Assembly: GCF_035046485.1 (NCBI RefSeq)
Contig: NC_085137.1
Coordinates: forward strand, 443,366,334 to 443,430,333
Source of the DNA: Aedes albopictus
Taxonomy: Eukaryota; Arthropoda; Insecta; Diptera; Culicidae
Direction: 5' to 3'
Length of the DNA: 64,000 bases
The notes under the pieces were generated by a model. That model had not been told where the DNA came from, ran no database searches, and saw only the letters and a program-made list of their open reading frames with translations. The translations under genes were made by a program, and so were the position numbers. This document shows positions 21,668-34,000 of the stretch, in pieces (within the stretch, counting starts at the first letter, position 1; every line of letters begins with the position of its first letter).

Positions 21668-21959
21668 ACCCAATGTAATTATTGAGTTGTTTCTTTCAAT
21701 TCGAGAATGGGAGACTGAAATAGTGGCGTAATTTATCCACCAACGGGAATAAACAATAAAGATCTGGCAATATCAGCATGTTATGGGACTTCACTATTAC
21801 TTTTTTGCATCTAAACATAATTTGCATGCCAAAATCCCGTATTTTGCCTATAAATTGAGCAATTACTTAAAGTTGTGATATGCTGGGTCAATTTCAATCC
21901 TGTGTTAGGATTCAGCAACCCAAAATCTGCCAGGAATGCATAAATTTTTCGCTGTGCTA

Positions 21960-24590
21960 TCTAAAGGATTCCGTAGGATAGATTTTGCATAAAATTCGTA
22001 GGAATTTCTAGAAGAATCCGTAGAAAAATCTTTAAAGGAATTCTAAAACTTTCCAAGAAGAATTTTGAATGAAGCTTTGGAGGAATTTTTAAAGGTACCT
22101 ATCTATGGAAAATTTGGCAATGGAATCGCACGAATAATTTATGTCGGAAATTTCAGAGGAATCTCCTAAAGAAACCGTGGAAGGTTTTCTAAAGGAATTG
22201 AGGTAGGCTTTTCTGAAGGAATCCGTGGAAGATTTTCTAAAAGGGTTATTACTGGGGAAATTAATGGAAGATTTTCTTAAGAAATGATTGAAAAAAAACT
22301 GAATGATTTCTAAAAGGTATTTTGAAGGAAAATCTGGGAGAATTCCTCAATAAATTTGTGGGGGTAGTATTTAAAGAATCCATGTAAAATTTTCTGAATG
22401 AATTTTGAGAGAAACCTCTGAAAAAACCCTCAACTAACGTCTGAAAAAAAAAAAAAACTATCGAAAACTTTCTGGAAGCCGAACTGGAGGATTTTCTGAA
22501 AAAAAAAATCATTTTTCCTGAATTTGTGTAGAAATCTAATGGAAGCTTTAATACGAAAAAAATCTTTGAAAATTTATGAAGAACAGTTTGTTCTGGATTT
22601 TTTGAAGCAATTCCTGAACATACCAATGATTCCTTAAAGAAACCTTTAATGGATTTCTTCAAAAATTACTCCATGTGTTGCTTTGGAAATTCTTCCGGAT
22701 TTAAAATTCAGGAACTCTCCCGGTGATTTCTTCAGAATTTATACCAGGAATAAGGAAATTTCTCCAGAGATTTTCTTAAAAATTTTTCAACGATTTTGTC
22801 TAGGATTTCTACAAAAGGTTGATTTTTACAGCCAAGTATCCAAGAAGTTATTCAGAAACTCCTCCTGAGACTCCTTCTTTACATTTATTTATATTCATAC
22901 AAGTGTGCTTCCAGAGATCCCTAAGGGTTCCCAGAGATTTATGCAAGAGTACTTCCGGAGAATTCACAGGGATTTTCCTGAAGCTTCAATAAAAAAAAAC
23001 ATCCTTTGAAAATTTATGAAGAACAGTTTTTGAAGTGTCCTGGATACAACATTTGAAGCAACATATTTCCTAGTGAGTTTTAGAAGAGTTTTTGGTGGAC
23101 TTCAAGAAGAAAGTCGTGGGAAATTTTGATGGAGAATCTTTGGATAAAATTGCAAAAAAAGACCTAGAGGGACTTTTGTTTCAGGAGAAACTCTTTCACA
23201 AATGTTCTGAAGTATTTTTTGTGAAAATTATTGGATGGATTTCTGAAAGAATCCCTATCAGGAGAAATGTACAAATTTTCGAATAGTGATTTTTATATGT
23301 ACATTATACACCTATACAATCCTCAGTGATGATTCCGTCAAGATGTCAAGAGAAATTCCTATAGAAATATGTCTTTGAAATTTCGGAATTGATTCCAGAA
23401 AGAATCTGTGAAGAAATCCCTTGATGTGTCCTTGGAGGAAATAGAAATACAAAAGAATTTTTACAGCCAATTATCTTAAAAGTTATTCAAAAATTCCTCC
23501 TGAGACTCCTTCAAAAATTTCCCTGAGATTTCCTTAGATCATCCTTTAGAGTTTCATGCAAGTGTGCTGCCTGAGATCCCTCATGCTACCGAAGGTTTCT
23601 AGAGATCTATTCAAGAGTACTTCCTGAGATTTTACAGGGATTTTCCTGAAGATTTCTTCAAAAAATCTTCCAGGGATTTTTTAAAGAAATTTCTCCTCGG
23701 ATTCCTTCCGAAATTTTTTCAGGTATTTCTTTGAAAATATATCCTCAGAGGCTTTTTCAGAGATTTGAAGATTTCTCCAAGTATATCAGCAAATCCCTGC
23801 TGGAATTATTTCAGATATTCCTCTAGAAATTTTTCAGAAGTTCTACCAGAAATTGCATAGAAATAACTTGAGGAATCTTTGAAAGAACCTCTGAAGGAGT
23901 TTCTAAAGAAATCACCAGAACATCGTCTGGAGCCAATGCCTTAAAAAGCTTCTGATGATACCTTTGGAGATTCTCAGAAGAAATTCTTTATCATTTTTTA
24001 TTGGGATTCCTGGACCAAATTCCTGCAGCTGGTCTTGAAGATATCTCTTGTGAATTCCTGGATGAAGGCCTGGGAGAACACATGAAAAAGCTCCTTCCTC
24101 CTTAATTTCTATAAAAAAAAATAGTTCCAAGGAAAAATGGCTTAAGAAATCTGGAGAGATTGCTGGCGAAATTTTATGATGTTCTGAAGCAAACTCCGAA
24201 AAATGTGTGCAGAATTCTCCGCAGGAATTGCAGACAAAGATACTGATGGAGTTCTGAGAGAACTTTGGAGTATTTCTGACGGAATCCTCGGAGGAACTAC
24301 TGGAGATAACTCTGTGTGAATTCATAGAGAAATTCTAAAAGGATTAGTACACAAAATTTCTGAAGGAAACCCTGCAGAAACAAAAAATCAAATCCTGGAG
24401 GAATGTTCTGAAAAACCACAACAAATTGAAGTTTTTGAAGGAAGCTTCGAAATAATTCTTGGAAGAACTGGAGAGCCTGTTGCCGGTATTTATGGAAGAA
24501 TTGAGAAACTTTTTCAAGAATTACTGAGAGATTTTTTTGAAGAAGTTCCTGAAACATCACCAAAAAAACTGATTTATCCATCTAGTGTTA
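21960..24590. repeat. Degenerate ATTCC/GGAAT repeat field
   Basis: Strongly diverged 12-24-bp repeats of the GGAATTTCTGAAGGAATCC type, changing orientation several times. Minus-strand frames of 94-137 codons here follow the repeat and lack domains. Confidence 0.6.
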
Positions 24591-25270
24591 ATAGTAGCTT
24601 TCTGGACAAATATGTACTCATGATCTTTCCGTCGATGTCTGCCGAAGTATTCCTGAAACCAGAGAATACTTGATTTAGAATAGCAACAATTTAAACAAAA
24701 TTTTGCGCAGTAATTTAAGACGCAAAAGGGGATTAAACAAAAACTTAGTTCGGTATTGATGCTATCAAATTATAATCTGCCCATACAACGTTGAACTATC
24801 CTACTGCATATTTACATCTCAGGAATGGGAAATGGTGAGATTTGATGCGATCGCTTTGGTTTTTTCAAAATTTTGTAGTCTTTCTTATATGAAGACTTTG
24901 ACCATTTCATCACTATTAATCTTGCTCATCGTTCATCAGGCTATCACAAAAGCTACTAATTGATTTATCACTTGCAATGATTTTGTGCACTTGCATTTTC
25001 CACCGAAGCACCCAACACACTTAATTCAGATTGCCGGGATATCAGCATTTTCCCATTCTTTTGCCGAGATTTGCACAGCCGAGTAATCAGCAAACAATAA
25101 TTTTGCTGAGATCTCAGCAATTTTGACAGTTCATTGCTGAGCTTCGGCAATCGTTTTGCTGAGAGTCAGTTAACAAATGTCACTTTTTGCAGGGATATCA
25201 GCTGATAGTTTTACTGAGCAGACGGCTGTGCGCGTTTTTGCTGAGCCCGCAAATCTGTTTTGAGTGTGAA
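24591..25270. other. No gene recognised; short internal repeats
   Basis: 25030-25260 contains several copies of TTGCTGAGATCTCAGCA-like words in both orientations, probably a small repeat. Nothing else is recognised. Confidence 0.4.
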
Positions 25271-25274
25271 AGCT

Positions 25275-26590
25275 AGGTCTACCACTATCGGTAGACTCTA
25301 ATGTGGTCTGAGCCTTTTTTTTCTCTTGCTAGTCGTTTATCAAGTTATCAAACAGTCACAATTTGATATGTCGCATCCATTGGTGTGGTTCTTTTTTTTA
25401 TTGTTGACACTTTCGGTGGGACACCCGGAACCGATTCCAGAACAATAATGGTAATCTCAAAAGTGGTTTGAGACCATTTTCTTTTTTAAACCATTAATTA
25501 GGCTATCAAAAAAGCAGTTATTTGATGTGCCGCATGCAAGGGTTTGGTCACTTTTACGTTTGACCACTTCCGGCGGGACACCTGGAACCCATTTTAAGAT
25601 ACTACCAGTTGTCGCAAATCTGGTCTGATACTATTACCTAAAAAGCCTAAAAATGAAATGTCGCATGCATGGGTTGACATGTGACCAATTCCAGCGGAAC
25701 ACCCGGAGCCAGACCCATATCACTTTCGGTAGTTTCTAATGTGATCTGAGGCTATTTTATTCTTGACCGTTCATCATCTTATCAAAAAAGGCGTTATTTA
25801 ATGTACAGTTTGGTCTTTTACAGACACCCGGAACCCGGATCATTACTCATAGTCTCAAATGAGGTCAGAGACCATTTTTTTGATAAATGTTCATCACGTT
25901 GTCAAAAAGCCTTGATAAATGGGTTTGGTTCTCTTTTATATTTGACCACTTACAATGGGGCACCCGGAACTGAATCCGGGACACAACTTATTGCCCCAAA
26001 TATGGCCTGAGACTATTTGTTTGCTAAACGTTCATCACGTTACCTAAGAAACCGTGATTTGGGGTTCGCATGCAAGGGTCCGGTTCACTTTTATATCTGA
26101 CCACTTCCGGTGGGCCATCCGGAATCGGTTCCGGAACACTACCGGTAGTCTCTAGTGGTCTAAGCTTAATTCCTTGTTGAACGGTCATCAAGTTATCGAA
26201 AAAACCGTGATTTGATATGTCGCATGCGTGGGTTCGGTTCTCTATTACAAATGGTTACTTTCGGCGGGACATCCGGAACTGGTTCCGGATCACTACCGGT
26301 AGTCCAATGTGGTCTGAGTCTATTCGCTTGCCGACCGGTCAGTAGGTTATCGAAAAAGCCGCGATTTGAGGTGTCGCATGCATGGGTTTGATTTTTTTAT
26401 ATTTGGCCACTTCCGGCAGGGAACCCGGAATTGGTTCCGAAACACTACCGGACTAGATATGGTCTGAAACTATCTTCATGTCAACCGTTTATCAAGTTTT
26501 CGAGAATGTCGCGGTTTGATATGGCGCATGTATGGATTTGTTGCATTTGTATATCTGGCCCTTTTTTGGGGTACTGGTCAAGAACACCTA
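25275..26590. repeat. Satellite-like tandem repeat, period about 150-165 bp
   Basis: About eight diverged copies of one unit. Each has a TGTCGCATGCATGGGTT-like word (about 25364, 25530, 25659, 25797 degenerate, 26064, 26216, 26370, 26520), then CCACTTCCGGCGGGACACC, CGGAACCGGTTCCGGAAC, ACTACCGGTAGTC, GTGGTCTGAGAC and GTTCATCAAGTTATC. The CCGGAACCGGTTCCGG core is itself palindromic. Confidence 0.8.
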
Positions 26591-26704
26591 AATGGCAATA
26601 ACTCCGGAACTTCTAGAAAAACAACCGCAGAAAGATTAAGAGAGATCTCTTAAGAACTTTCAAGAGACTTTACTATTACTTTAGAGCTTTTAGTAGAACT
26701 TGTT

Positions 26705-27107
26705 ACTTCAGACTCTAGTTTAATTTAAAAACACTTCACTAATACTTCACTTTGGCAAAAGAAAATAAAAAATGAATAACTCTTCTAAAGAAAACTAGAA
26801 AGGACGAGCAAATTCCTTTTAATTCTACTACTGTGCTTATCTTCGGACAGATAGGCCTATTTCGTCTGTGACTTACAGACTTCTTCAGTGTCACTCGAGT
26901 CGAGTCGAGTCGAGCACTTGACACTGAAGAAGTCTGTAAGTCACAGACGAAATAGGCCTATCTGTCCGAAGATAAGCACAGTAGTAGAATTAAAAGGAAT
27001 TTGCTCGTCCTTTCTAGTTTTCTTTAAAAGAGTTATTCATTTTTTATTTTCTTTTTCAAAAGTGAAGTATTAGTGAAGTGTTTTCAAATTAAACTAGAGT
27101 CTGAAGT
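26705..27107. mobile_element. 403-bp foldback element with 189-bp arms
   Basis: 26705-26893 and 26919-27107 are reverse complements, with about five mismatches over 189 bp, around a 25-bp GTCGA-repeat spacer. Outer ends are ACTTCAGACTCTAG and its complement. The near identity suggests recent formation or arm correction. Two identical-looking 61-codon frames come from the arms and are not genes. Both arms contain a hammerhead-like motif next to the spacer. Confidence 0.85.
26920..26966 (+). ncRNA. Hammerhead-ribozyme-like motif (candidate)
   Basis: In order: GACA (stem I 5' side), CTGAAGA (box 1), one extra A, GTCTGT/AAGTC/ACAGAC (stem II, 26932-26948), GAAA (box 2, 26949-26952), a short self-complementary ATAGGCCTAT (minimal stem III), C26962 at the expected cleavage position, then TGTC pairing with GACA. 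The extra A between box 1 and stem II departs from the strict consensus. The mirror copy lies in the left arm on the minus strand. Confidence 0.35.
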
Positions 27108-28779
27108 TTCAAGAGACGTTTCTTAATAAATGTTCGAGAAAATCACTGATTATGTGGAATATTACCTAGAGGAACCGCTCGAAAAATCCCAACAATATTT
27201 TTTTAAAGAGATGCTAAGAAATGTTTGAAATTTCAAAAGAAACCCCTAGAGGAATTTCTGAAAAAATCCACTCATGAATTTCATTAGATATTTCCTGAAC
27301 AAGTTCTAGAGAAATATCAAAGGAACATTTCTGAAGCAATCCCTTCAGAAATATTTGAATCGATGAAAACTGGAATTAATTAACCCGAAATGAAGCGTAG
27401 ATCTGGTATTTGAGGAAAGTAACTAGAGCTGGTTCAATTGAGTTGAATAAAATGCTTGTTTATCTAATTTAATTTATTTGTTTAGTTTAGGCCGATAAAT
27501 TCAATGTAACGTAGCACACTCTTAAGAGCCAACGCAATAATGTGAAAGTGAAGAGCACTGTCTTTGCTAGTTATTTTATTCGTTTTCATCAACAGAAACT
27601 GGATTTACGATTAATAAATTAAAAAATACCCATTGAATTCCCATAATTTTTTTTTTCGAGTTTTTTATATCGCTGTTATTTAAGTATGGCTGAATGTAGG
27701 AAACAAATTATGTTGTTTTTTTTTTTATTGAAGCGAGTTCGTAAAACCTGTTTTTGTTATCAAAAATCTCAAAAATGGTTTTCTTTGGTTGTTTTAAAAA
27801 TAGATAAAAAAAATAAAAATTCGAGAAAGAATACCCTTGTTCATGTTTCTTCTTTTCAGCTGAAAATTACCAATCGCTTTGGAGCTCATACTGCCAAAAA
27901 TACCCAACTTATCATTAGTGTATTAGTGTATTATCATTAGTGCAGTTGAGATTTTTTTCTAGATGCGACCTGATGGGGGTAGCCAAATTATGGTACATTG
28001 TCTGCAATCGACCATTCTGCATCATTTGGCGGGATTTCTGAACAAAATCTAGGGGAAGATTTTGAGAAGTTCATGGAATGATTTGTAATGGAATATTTTA
28101 AGATATTTCTGTAGGAATCTATGAAGGAATTTTCGGATGAAACTATGGGGGAATTTCTGGAAAACTTTATGATAAATTTTTTAAAGCTTGCTTAAAGAGT
28201 CCCTGGACACATTTTTTTTTAAAGAAATCCATGGTAGGTTGTCGAAAAGAAATCCATGGAGGTTATTCTAAAAAAATATTTAAAAAAATAATTTAAAAAT
28301 CAGATATTGTATATTGATAACTATGCTAATTCTCCACACTTTTCTGAAGTAATTTCAGGAGGAGTTTCAAAAGGTATCTGGAGAAAAGTTTGTAAAGGAA
28401 TTCACGGATGAATTACATAAGAAATCTAAGGAAAGATTTTCTAGGTAATCCTTGGAGAACATACAAACCCCAATCTCCCATCAAATCAAAAACGAAGGAA
28501 ACTCTGGAAGAGTTTCCAATAAAAATGTAAGGACATTTTTGAAAGGAAGTCCACAAAGAATTTCAGAAGAAATCTCTGGTGAAAGATTTCTTGTGTTTAT
28601 ATTTTTGTGTATTTTAATTTGAGCTAAGTAATTCTATACTCCGGTGGAAGCTTCCAAATGGATTCCTGATTTTGGAGGAATATTGATTGGTTTCGGAATA
28701 AACCGCTGGAAAACTTTGTGGAGACCTCTATGGAGGAATTATTAAAGAAATCCATTGAAGGTTTTCTGAAGGAATACTT
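27108..28779. repeat. Decayed ATTCC/GGAAT repeats and AT-rich sequence
   Basis: 27120-27360 and 27990-28779 contain diverged GGAATTTCTGAAG-type units. 27400-27960 is AT-rich without recognisable features. No gene. Confidence 0.5.
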
Positions 28780-29602
28780 TGTTGGCCCACCCCATTAGGC
28801 CGACGCGCGCATCTATGACTGTGGTATCTACAGCGTCGAGATCGTACAAAGCCTGCGATACAACGGTTGACAATGGAGTGACAGGTATACTGGGTGTCAC
28901 TGGGTGAGTGATGAACATAAAAACGAATTGTAAAACAGAAAGATAGAGAAACGTGCTATACTAAAATCTACTTAAATCTAGAGTATAAGTATTGAATTTG
29001 ATCTAAAGCCTAGTGAATTATATACATAATATTAGTACCTGGTACACACAAGCTGAACTTGGTGAGTTTATTCAGCTAAAACTAATGAAATCGAGCTAAA
29101 TATTGAACTTAAACTAGGTAACATACACTGTACTGCGGTTGCTTTCCTCTGACACTCGCTTAGACTAGACTATTGACTATCGAAATCGGTAAGATGAAAC
29201 TATGAAGAGTTTATACAAACATAAAACTTAACTATGTACACGATCAACAGGACAGACCACGAAACACGACATTACGGACGACAAACGCAAAACAAGGGAA
29301 CTAAACGCAAGTTAACTCTACTATCTAAATTGGTGTTTAAACACATAACCGTGCATTTACATCCCCGCCCTCGAAAGACAGGGGTACACAAACCAACTTA
29401 TGCATATCGCAAAGGTGGAATTCCAATTTATTTAATTTACAAAGAATGTCGTAAATTTTATTCTAAAATACATTTGTTTTCTATATAGGAAAGTTATATT
29501 CTCTAATACGCTGTCAACAAACGGATCGTGCGTTTTTATTTTGTTTCTGGCTGAGAATAATAATTTCGGAAATTCTCCCTACCCGTTGGATCGAATCCAA
29601 CA
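28780..29602. mobile_element. Solo LTR (823 bp)
   Basis: Begins TGTTGG and ends CCAACA (TG...CA with a 6-bp terminal inverted repeat) and is flanked by a perfect 5-bp duplication TACTT (28775-28779 and 29603-29607). This is the signature of an LTR retrotransposon reduced by LTR-LTR recombination. There is no internal coding domain. The length and TGTTGG ends would fit a copia or BEL/Pao element; orientation and family are undecided. Confidence 0.8.
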
Positions 29603-29895
29603 TACTTCATGGAATTTTTGGAGGAATCTCTACAAGAACTTTGAAAAGAATCTTTACGGAAATTTCTGGAAAAGTTAATGAAGAAGTTTCCGAAGCAAAC
29701 CCTGTAAGGTTTCCTTAAGGAAGCTCCAGAAATACTGTTGAAGGCATCTGTGAAAAAATATTTGAAAGAACCCCAGAAGAATCCCTAGAAAAGTTTCCAA
29801 ATAAAGCTTTGTCGATTTGTTAAGGAATCAATTGAAGATTTTTTTAAGGAATGCCTGGGAGAATTTTTGAAGGATTTTGCGGAAATTCTAAAGTT
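29603..29895. repeat. Decayed GGAAT repeats
   Basis: Diverged units of the ATTCC/GGAAT family lie between the solo LTR and the 78-bp tandem repeat; no gene. Confidence 0.5.
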
Positions 29896-29896
29896 C

Positions 29897-30290
29897 TGAT
29901 TCGTTGGTCAGTCGGTTTCCACGGTAGGGCGATGGAAGTGCGAGTGAAAAATCCGGGTTCAGAATCGTGCTACAATATTCGTTGGTCAGTCGGTTTTCTC
30001 GGTAGAGCCATGCAAGCGATAGTGTGGAATGCGGAATCAGATTAGCTTGAGATTTTTCGAATGGCTGACAATTTTCAGGTAAGAGTGATGGGGGTGCGAG
30101 TGAAAAATCCGGGTTCAGAATCGCGCCACAATATTCGTTGGTCAGTCGGTTTTCTCGATAGGGCGATGGAAGTGCGAGTGAAAAATCCGGGTTCAGAATC
30201 GCGCTACAATAATCGTAGATCAGTCGGTTTCCACGGTAGGGCGATGGAAACGCGAGCACGAAATCCGGGATCAGTGGTCATCGTGATCAA
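29897..30290. repeat. 78-bp tandem repeat, about five units
   Basis: The word TTCGTTGGTCAGTCGGTTT recurs at about 29900, 29978, 30134 and (diverged) 30212, with one more decayed unit between. Spacings are 78, 156 and 78 bp. Units also share GGTAGGGCGATGGAAG, GTGCGAGTGAAAAATCCGG and TCAGAATCGCG. Because 78 bp is 26 codons, frames stay open on both strands (up to 123 codons) without being evidence of a gene. Confidence 0.8.
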
Positions 30291-30883
30291 ATAAATCATA
30301 ATCGTGATGAAGACCGCGACGTGTATTTCCATATAACTAGTGGATCATATCACCTAACAGAGGTGGCTCCTAGATCCACACCTTACCCTACCCTACTAAC
30401 CACCATTCCTTCCCGTGACAACTGTGGGGATGCTGTGGATTCCACGGTTTCTAGTAGCAACGGTTGTCGAACTAACATTCTTTCCCTTTCCTGATGACCG
30501 TAAGGACGTGGCCAGCGCCGTTATTGACTTTAAATAGCTGAACTCTCGATTTGTGCACATTGAGAATGGTTAGCTAGTCCCAAGCTTTCACATTCATTGG
30601 CTCTCTGTGCAACTTCGATTGTTCTGGTCAATCACGGAGTAGCAACTACGATGTGTACGGTTATCTTTGCTTTGCTTTGATTTTGCGGAAATTCTAAAGT
30701 TCTTTCTTGATAAACAAATTCCTTAAAATGTCTGGAAGATTTTCCAGAAGGAATCGCTGGTGGAATTTCATAAGGAATCCTTGGAATTTTTTTAGAGACA
30801 TCCATGAAGAAAACCTGTGGAGGGTTTTCTAGAGGAATTCTTGGAGAAATTACGAGCAGATCTCCTATCAAATCAAAGACGTC
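30291..30883. other. No gene recognised
   Basis: 30300-30640 is unique-looking; 30640-30880 returns to decayed GGAAT repeats. The AAGTTCT / GCGGAAATTCTAAAG word at about 30683 repeats the sequence just before the 78-bp array (about 29878). Confidence 0.35.
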
Positions 30884-30895
30884 AGAAAAGAAACT

Positions 30896-31058
30896 TTTTT
30901 TGTCTGTATTAACGTGATTTTCAGCCCTAGGCTAGTTCAACTCGGGACCGCTTTACTTCCCTCCCGAAGGAAGAACTCACATTTTGTGAGTTTGTAGGGG
31001 CTGGGACTCGATCCCAGGTCCTCGGCGTCATAGTCGCGTGTTTTAAGGTCCGCTCCAC
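30896..31058 (-). repeat. tRNA-derived SINE, second family
   Basis: Flanked by 12-bp duplications with one mismatch, AGAAAAGAAACT (30884-30895) and AGAAAGGAAACT (31059-31070). On the minus strand it starts with a tRNA-like head (B box GGATCGAGTCC), continues with GAGTTCTTCCTTCGG and CCTAGGGCTGAAAATC, and ends in an A-rich tail (the T run at 30895). It is the same family as 55848-56037. Confidence 0.8.
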
Positions 31059-31070
31059 AGAAAGGAAACT

Positions 31071-34000
31071 CTGAAAGAAAACCTGAAAAACCGTTGCGGA
31101 ATTTCCGAAGCAGCTCAAGGAAATCTCAGGAGAAAATTTCCGAATTAATCTCTGGAAGATTTTCTGAAAGAAACCCTGGAGGAAATTCTTAAGGCATCCG
31201 TGATAGTATTTCCAATGGAATAGTTGTAGAAAATGTATGGAGGAATTTGAGGACAAATTTCTAAAGAAATTAATTGAAAGTATTCTGAAGCAATACTTTG
31301 AGAAATTTCTAGGGGATTCCCTTTCGTAACGAACCAGCACAATTGTGCTGTTGAGTGGTAGCAGTTTCGCATATTTTTTTCATCTGTTCAGTCTTTGTTT
31401 CATGTGATGTAAACTGTTTCATTAATTCAGCCATTACTTATACTTGTTTGTGTGTAAAAAAAAACTTTTGTTTACGTTGCCTGTGAAATTCACCACAAAA
31501 AGTGGAAAAAAAAACCGTAAAACATGAAAAAGTCCTGTCTGTCGCATAATTTTCATATTCCATTTGTCTAGGTAGCCAAAGCTAGAAATCGAAAGATAAA
31601 GAATAGTTCTTTCAAATGAGGTAAAACAACTGTTGTTTTGTTGGGAAATCTAAGAGTTCTGGAGCGCCAAAGTTGAGCCATTTGTATGGAGATTTCATTT
31701 TTTTGCGCTCCGTCACGAAAGGGGTATAGAAGAACTTCGGGAACAATACTTGGAAACATTTCTGAAGCAATGCTGAAGCAATTTTAGGATGATTGATACC
31801 GATATTGCCACTAACTTACCGAATATTCCGAGCATTCTTTTGTATAAAAACATAGGCCCGGAAATCCGGATTTTCCGGCACCCACGGTGATCGGACCGCT
31901 CTAACCAAATATTATATCGATAGATAATAAGTTTGTGGGTACCCGGGTACCCTGCCAGCATTCTACGGGTGTTTTTTTGCTGGCCACACTACGGTTAAAC
32001 AAATTATGAAAGAATTACCGGAGCATTTTTTGGAAATACCCTAAAGAAAAACAAAAAAGTTTCTGAAGGCATCTTTGAAGGATTCTCTAATGCCATCCTT
32101 GAAGAAAATTCTCAAATGCAAATTTGAAAGATTTCTTGAAAAAGATAGCCAATGAATCTTTTAGAGAATTTCCAAAGGAATCCGTTGGATAATTCTTAGC
32201 CTCGTCACCCCCACCGATTTTTACCATATTTTGCTTTTTTTGTAAACTGAGCGGTTGGTACGAGATGTCCCCACTCATTGTTTTTATTGTTAAATTGACA
32301 ACGCTGCACAGTAGGCCTGGCCGCTTTAATGCTTGTAATGCATCTTCGATGTACTACAATCATTAATAATGACAAGAAAAATGATGGAAGTAGTCGATTT
32401 CATAATTTTCCAGGATTCTTTCAATGAATGGCTGTGTTTGTGTAGACTAGACTAGACTAGAAACTCTAAAGTTATTTCCAATGTATTTTTTAGGAGATTT
32501 AAAAAAACCCTGGAATGATTCTCTGTAGGATTTTTGAGTAAAAATCTCTGACAAATTTCTAAAGGAACCTCTGAAGAATTTACTAATGTAATCCCTGAAA
32601 AAAAAAAATCCGAAAAATAATCTTTCCGAAAAAAATACTTTTGAAACTGGAGAAACACGGAGTACATGCGAAAAGGGCTAAATCTTATTAAGTTATCAAA
32701 AAAAAAAAATAATATTAAATTAGTAATATCTTCTAAACGGTGCATCTTCGAAAAATGTTACCGAAGTACTTTTTGCTTGCAAATTTGATGTACTTTCATA
32801 AAATTAGGGCGACAAACTTTTTTGACTTTTCTTAATAGCTTTTTTTTTTGTAAATCGTAATTTTTTAAAACATTTGTTTTTCATTGTAACCTATTTTTCT
32901 CCAGAACAACCCACTGTGCACTAGATAGCATTTTCAGTCAGCTATAACATAAGGATAATTGAAAAATATTGACATGTCACTTTTAAGGGTTATATTTTAG
33001 TTCAAATCACAAAAACCAAACTTTTTTTTTTACCGTGCATATTTTCTCCATATAGCACCAACAATTGTCTAAAACTTCGCCGAAGACACCAAACCGATCG
33101 GACAAACCGTTTTCGAGATACAATTTTTGGAAGATATCATGTGCATTTTTCATAGGCCCTTCTCATAAGTAACGCTAGATTCAAAATGGCGAACCAAGTA
33201 TGCAAAACGGCGTTTTTCTCCCCCAAAGACTTGTATGCAAGGTTTCATCCAAATAAAAATATATGAAAATTACTCGTTGCTGAAATGATATGCAACCGCT
33301 CAGCAGTGAAAATAACCGAAGAACAAGATTTGCTATTATCATGAAGTCATTGAACATATGAAACATTTAATAACAAGAAATGTTATTAGTTTGTTATTCA
33401 ATAACTTTGGAATAACAAATACAGTAATTTAAATTTTAGGTATGCATTCATTATTGAAATAACAAGACTTGTTATTTTCTAGGCATTATTTATACGAAAT
33501 TTTGGCATTCGTTTCTGTTATTTTGCCTCTTATTACCACCTAATGAAGAGCATATCAAGGTATGGTAGTATTTGAGGTAAATACCTTGATATGTTATTCA
33601 CTTCTTATTTTCTTCTGCTCGGGATCCCAAACATTTTGGCCATCCCCTGTACTTTTGGATGAATCACTAGTGGAATTTTCAAGCTTTTTTTATTTAATCC
33701 GTAACAAAATCCCTGAAACAATTTCAACAGTAATCCAGAAATTTCCAAAGAAATCCCATGAGAATTTTTTGAACGAATTTTTGAAATATTCAATGAAAAA
33801 CTCCTGGAAGAATTTTCTAAGACATTTTTAAATGATTTTCTAGAGTAATACCTAAATATGTAAATTTACAAATAAAGATTTATAGGAAAGTCAGAAGGAA
33901 TTTTTGGATGAAATGTTCTAAGCAGTTCCGTGAAGGAATCTCTGTGAAATTTTCTGAAGGAAAACATGAAAAATACATGCACGAATTTCATGTGCAATCC

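Noticed and set aside
26739..27073. Two near-identical 61-codon frames
   Set aside because: They are the same sequence read from the two arms of the palindrome; no other support.
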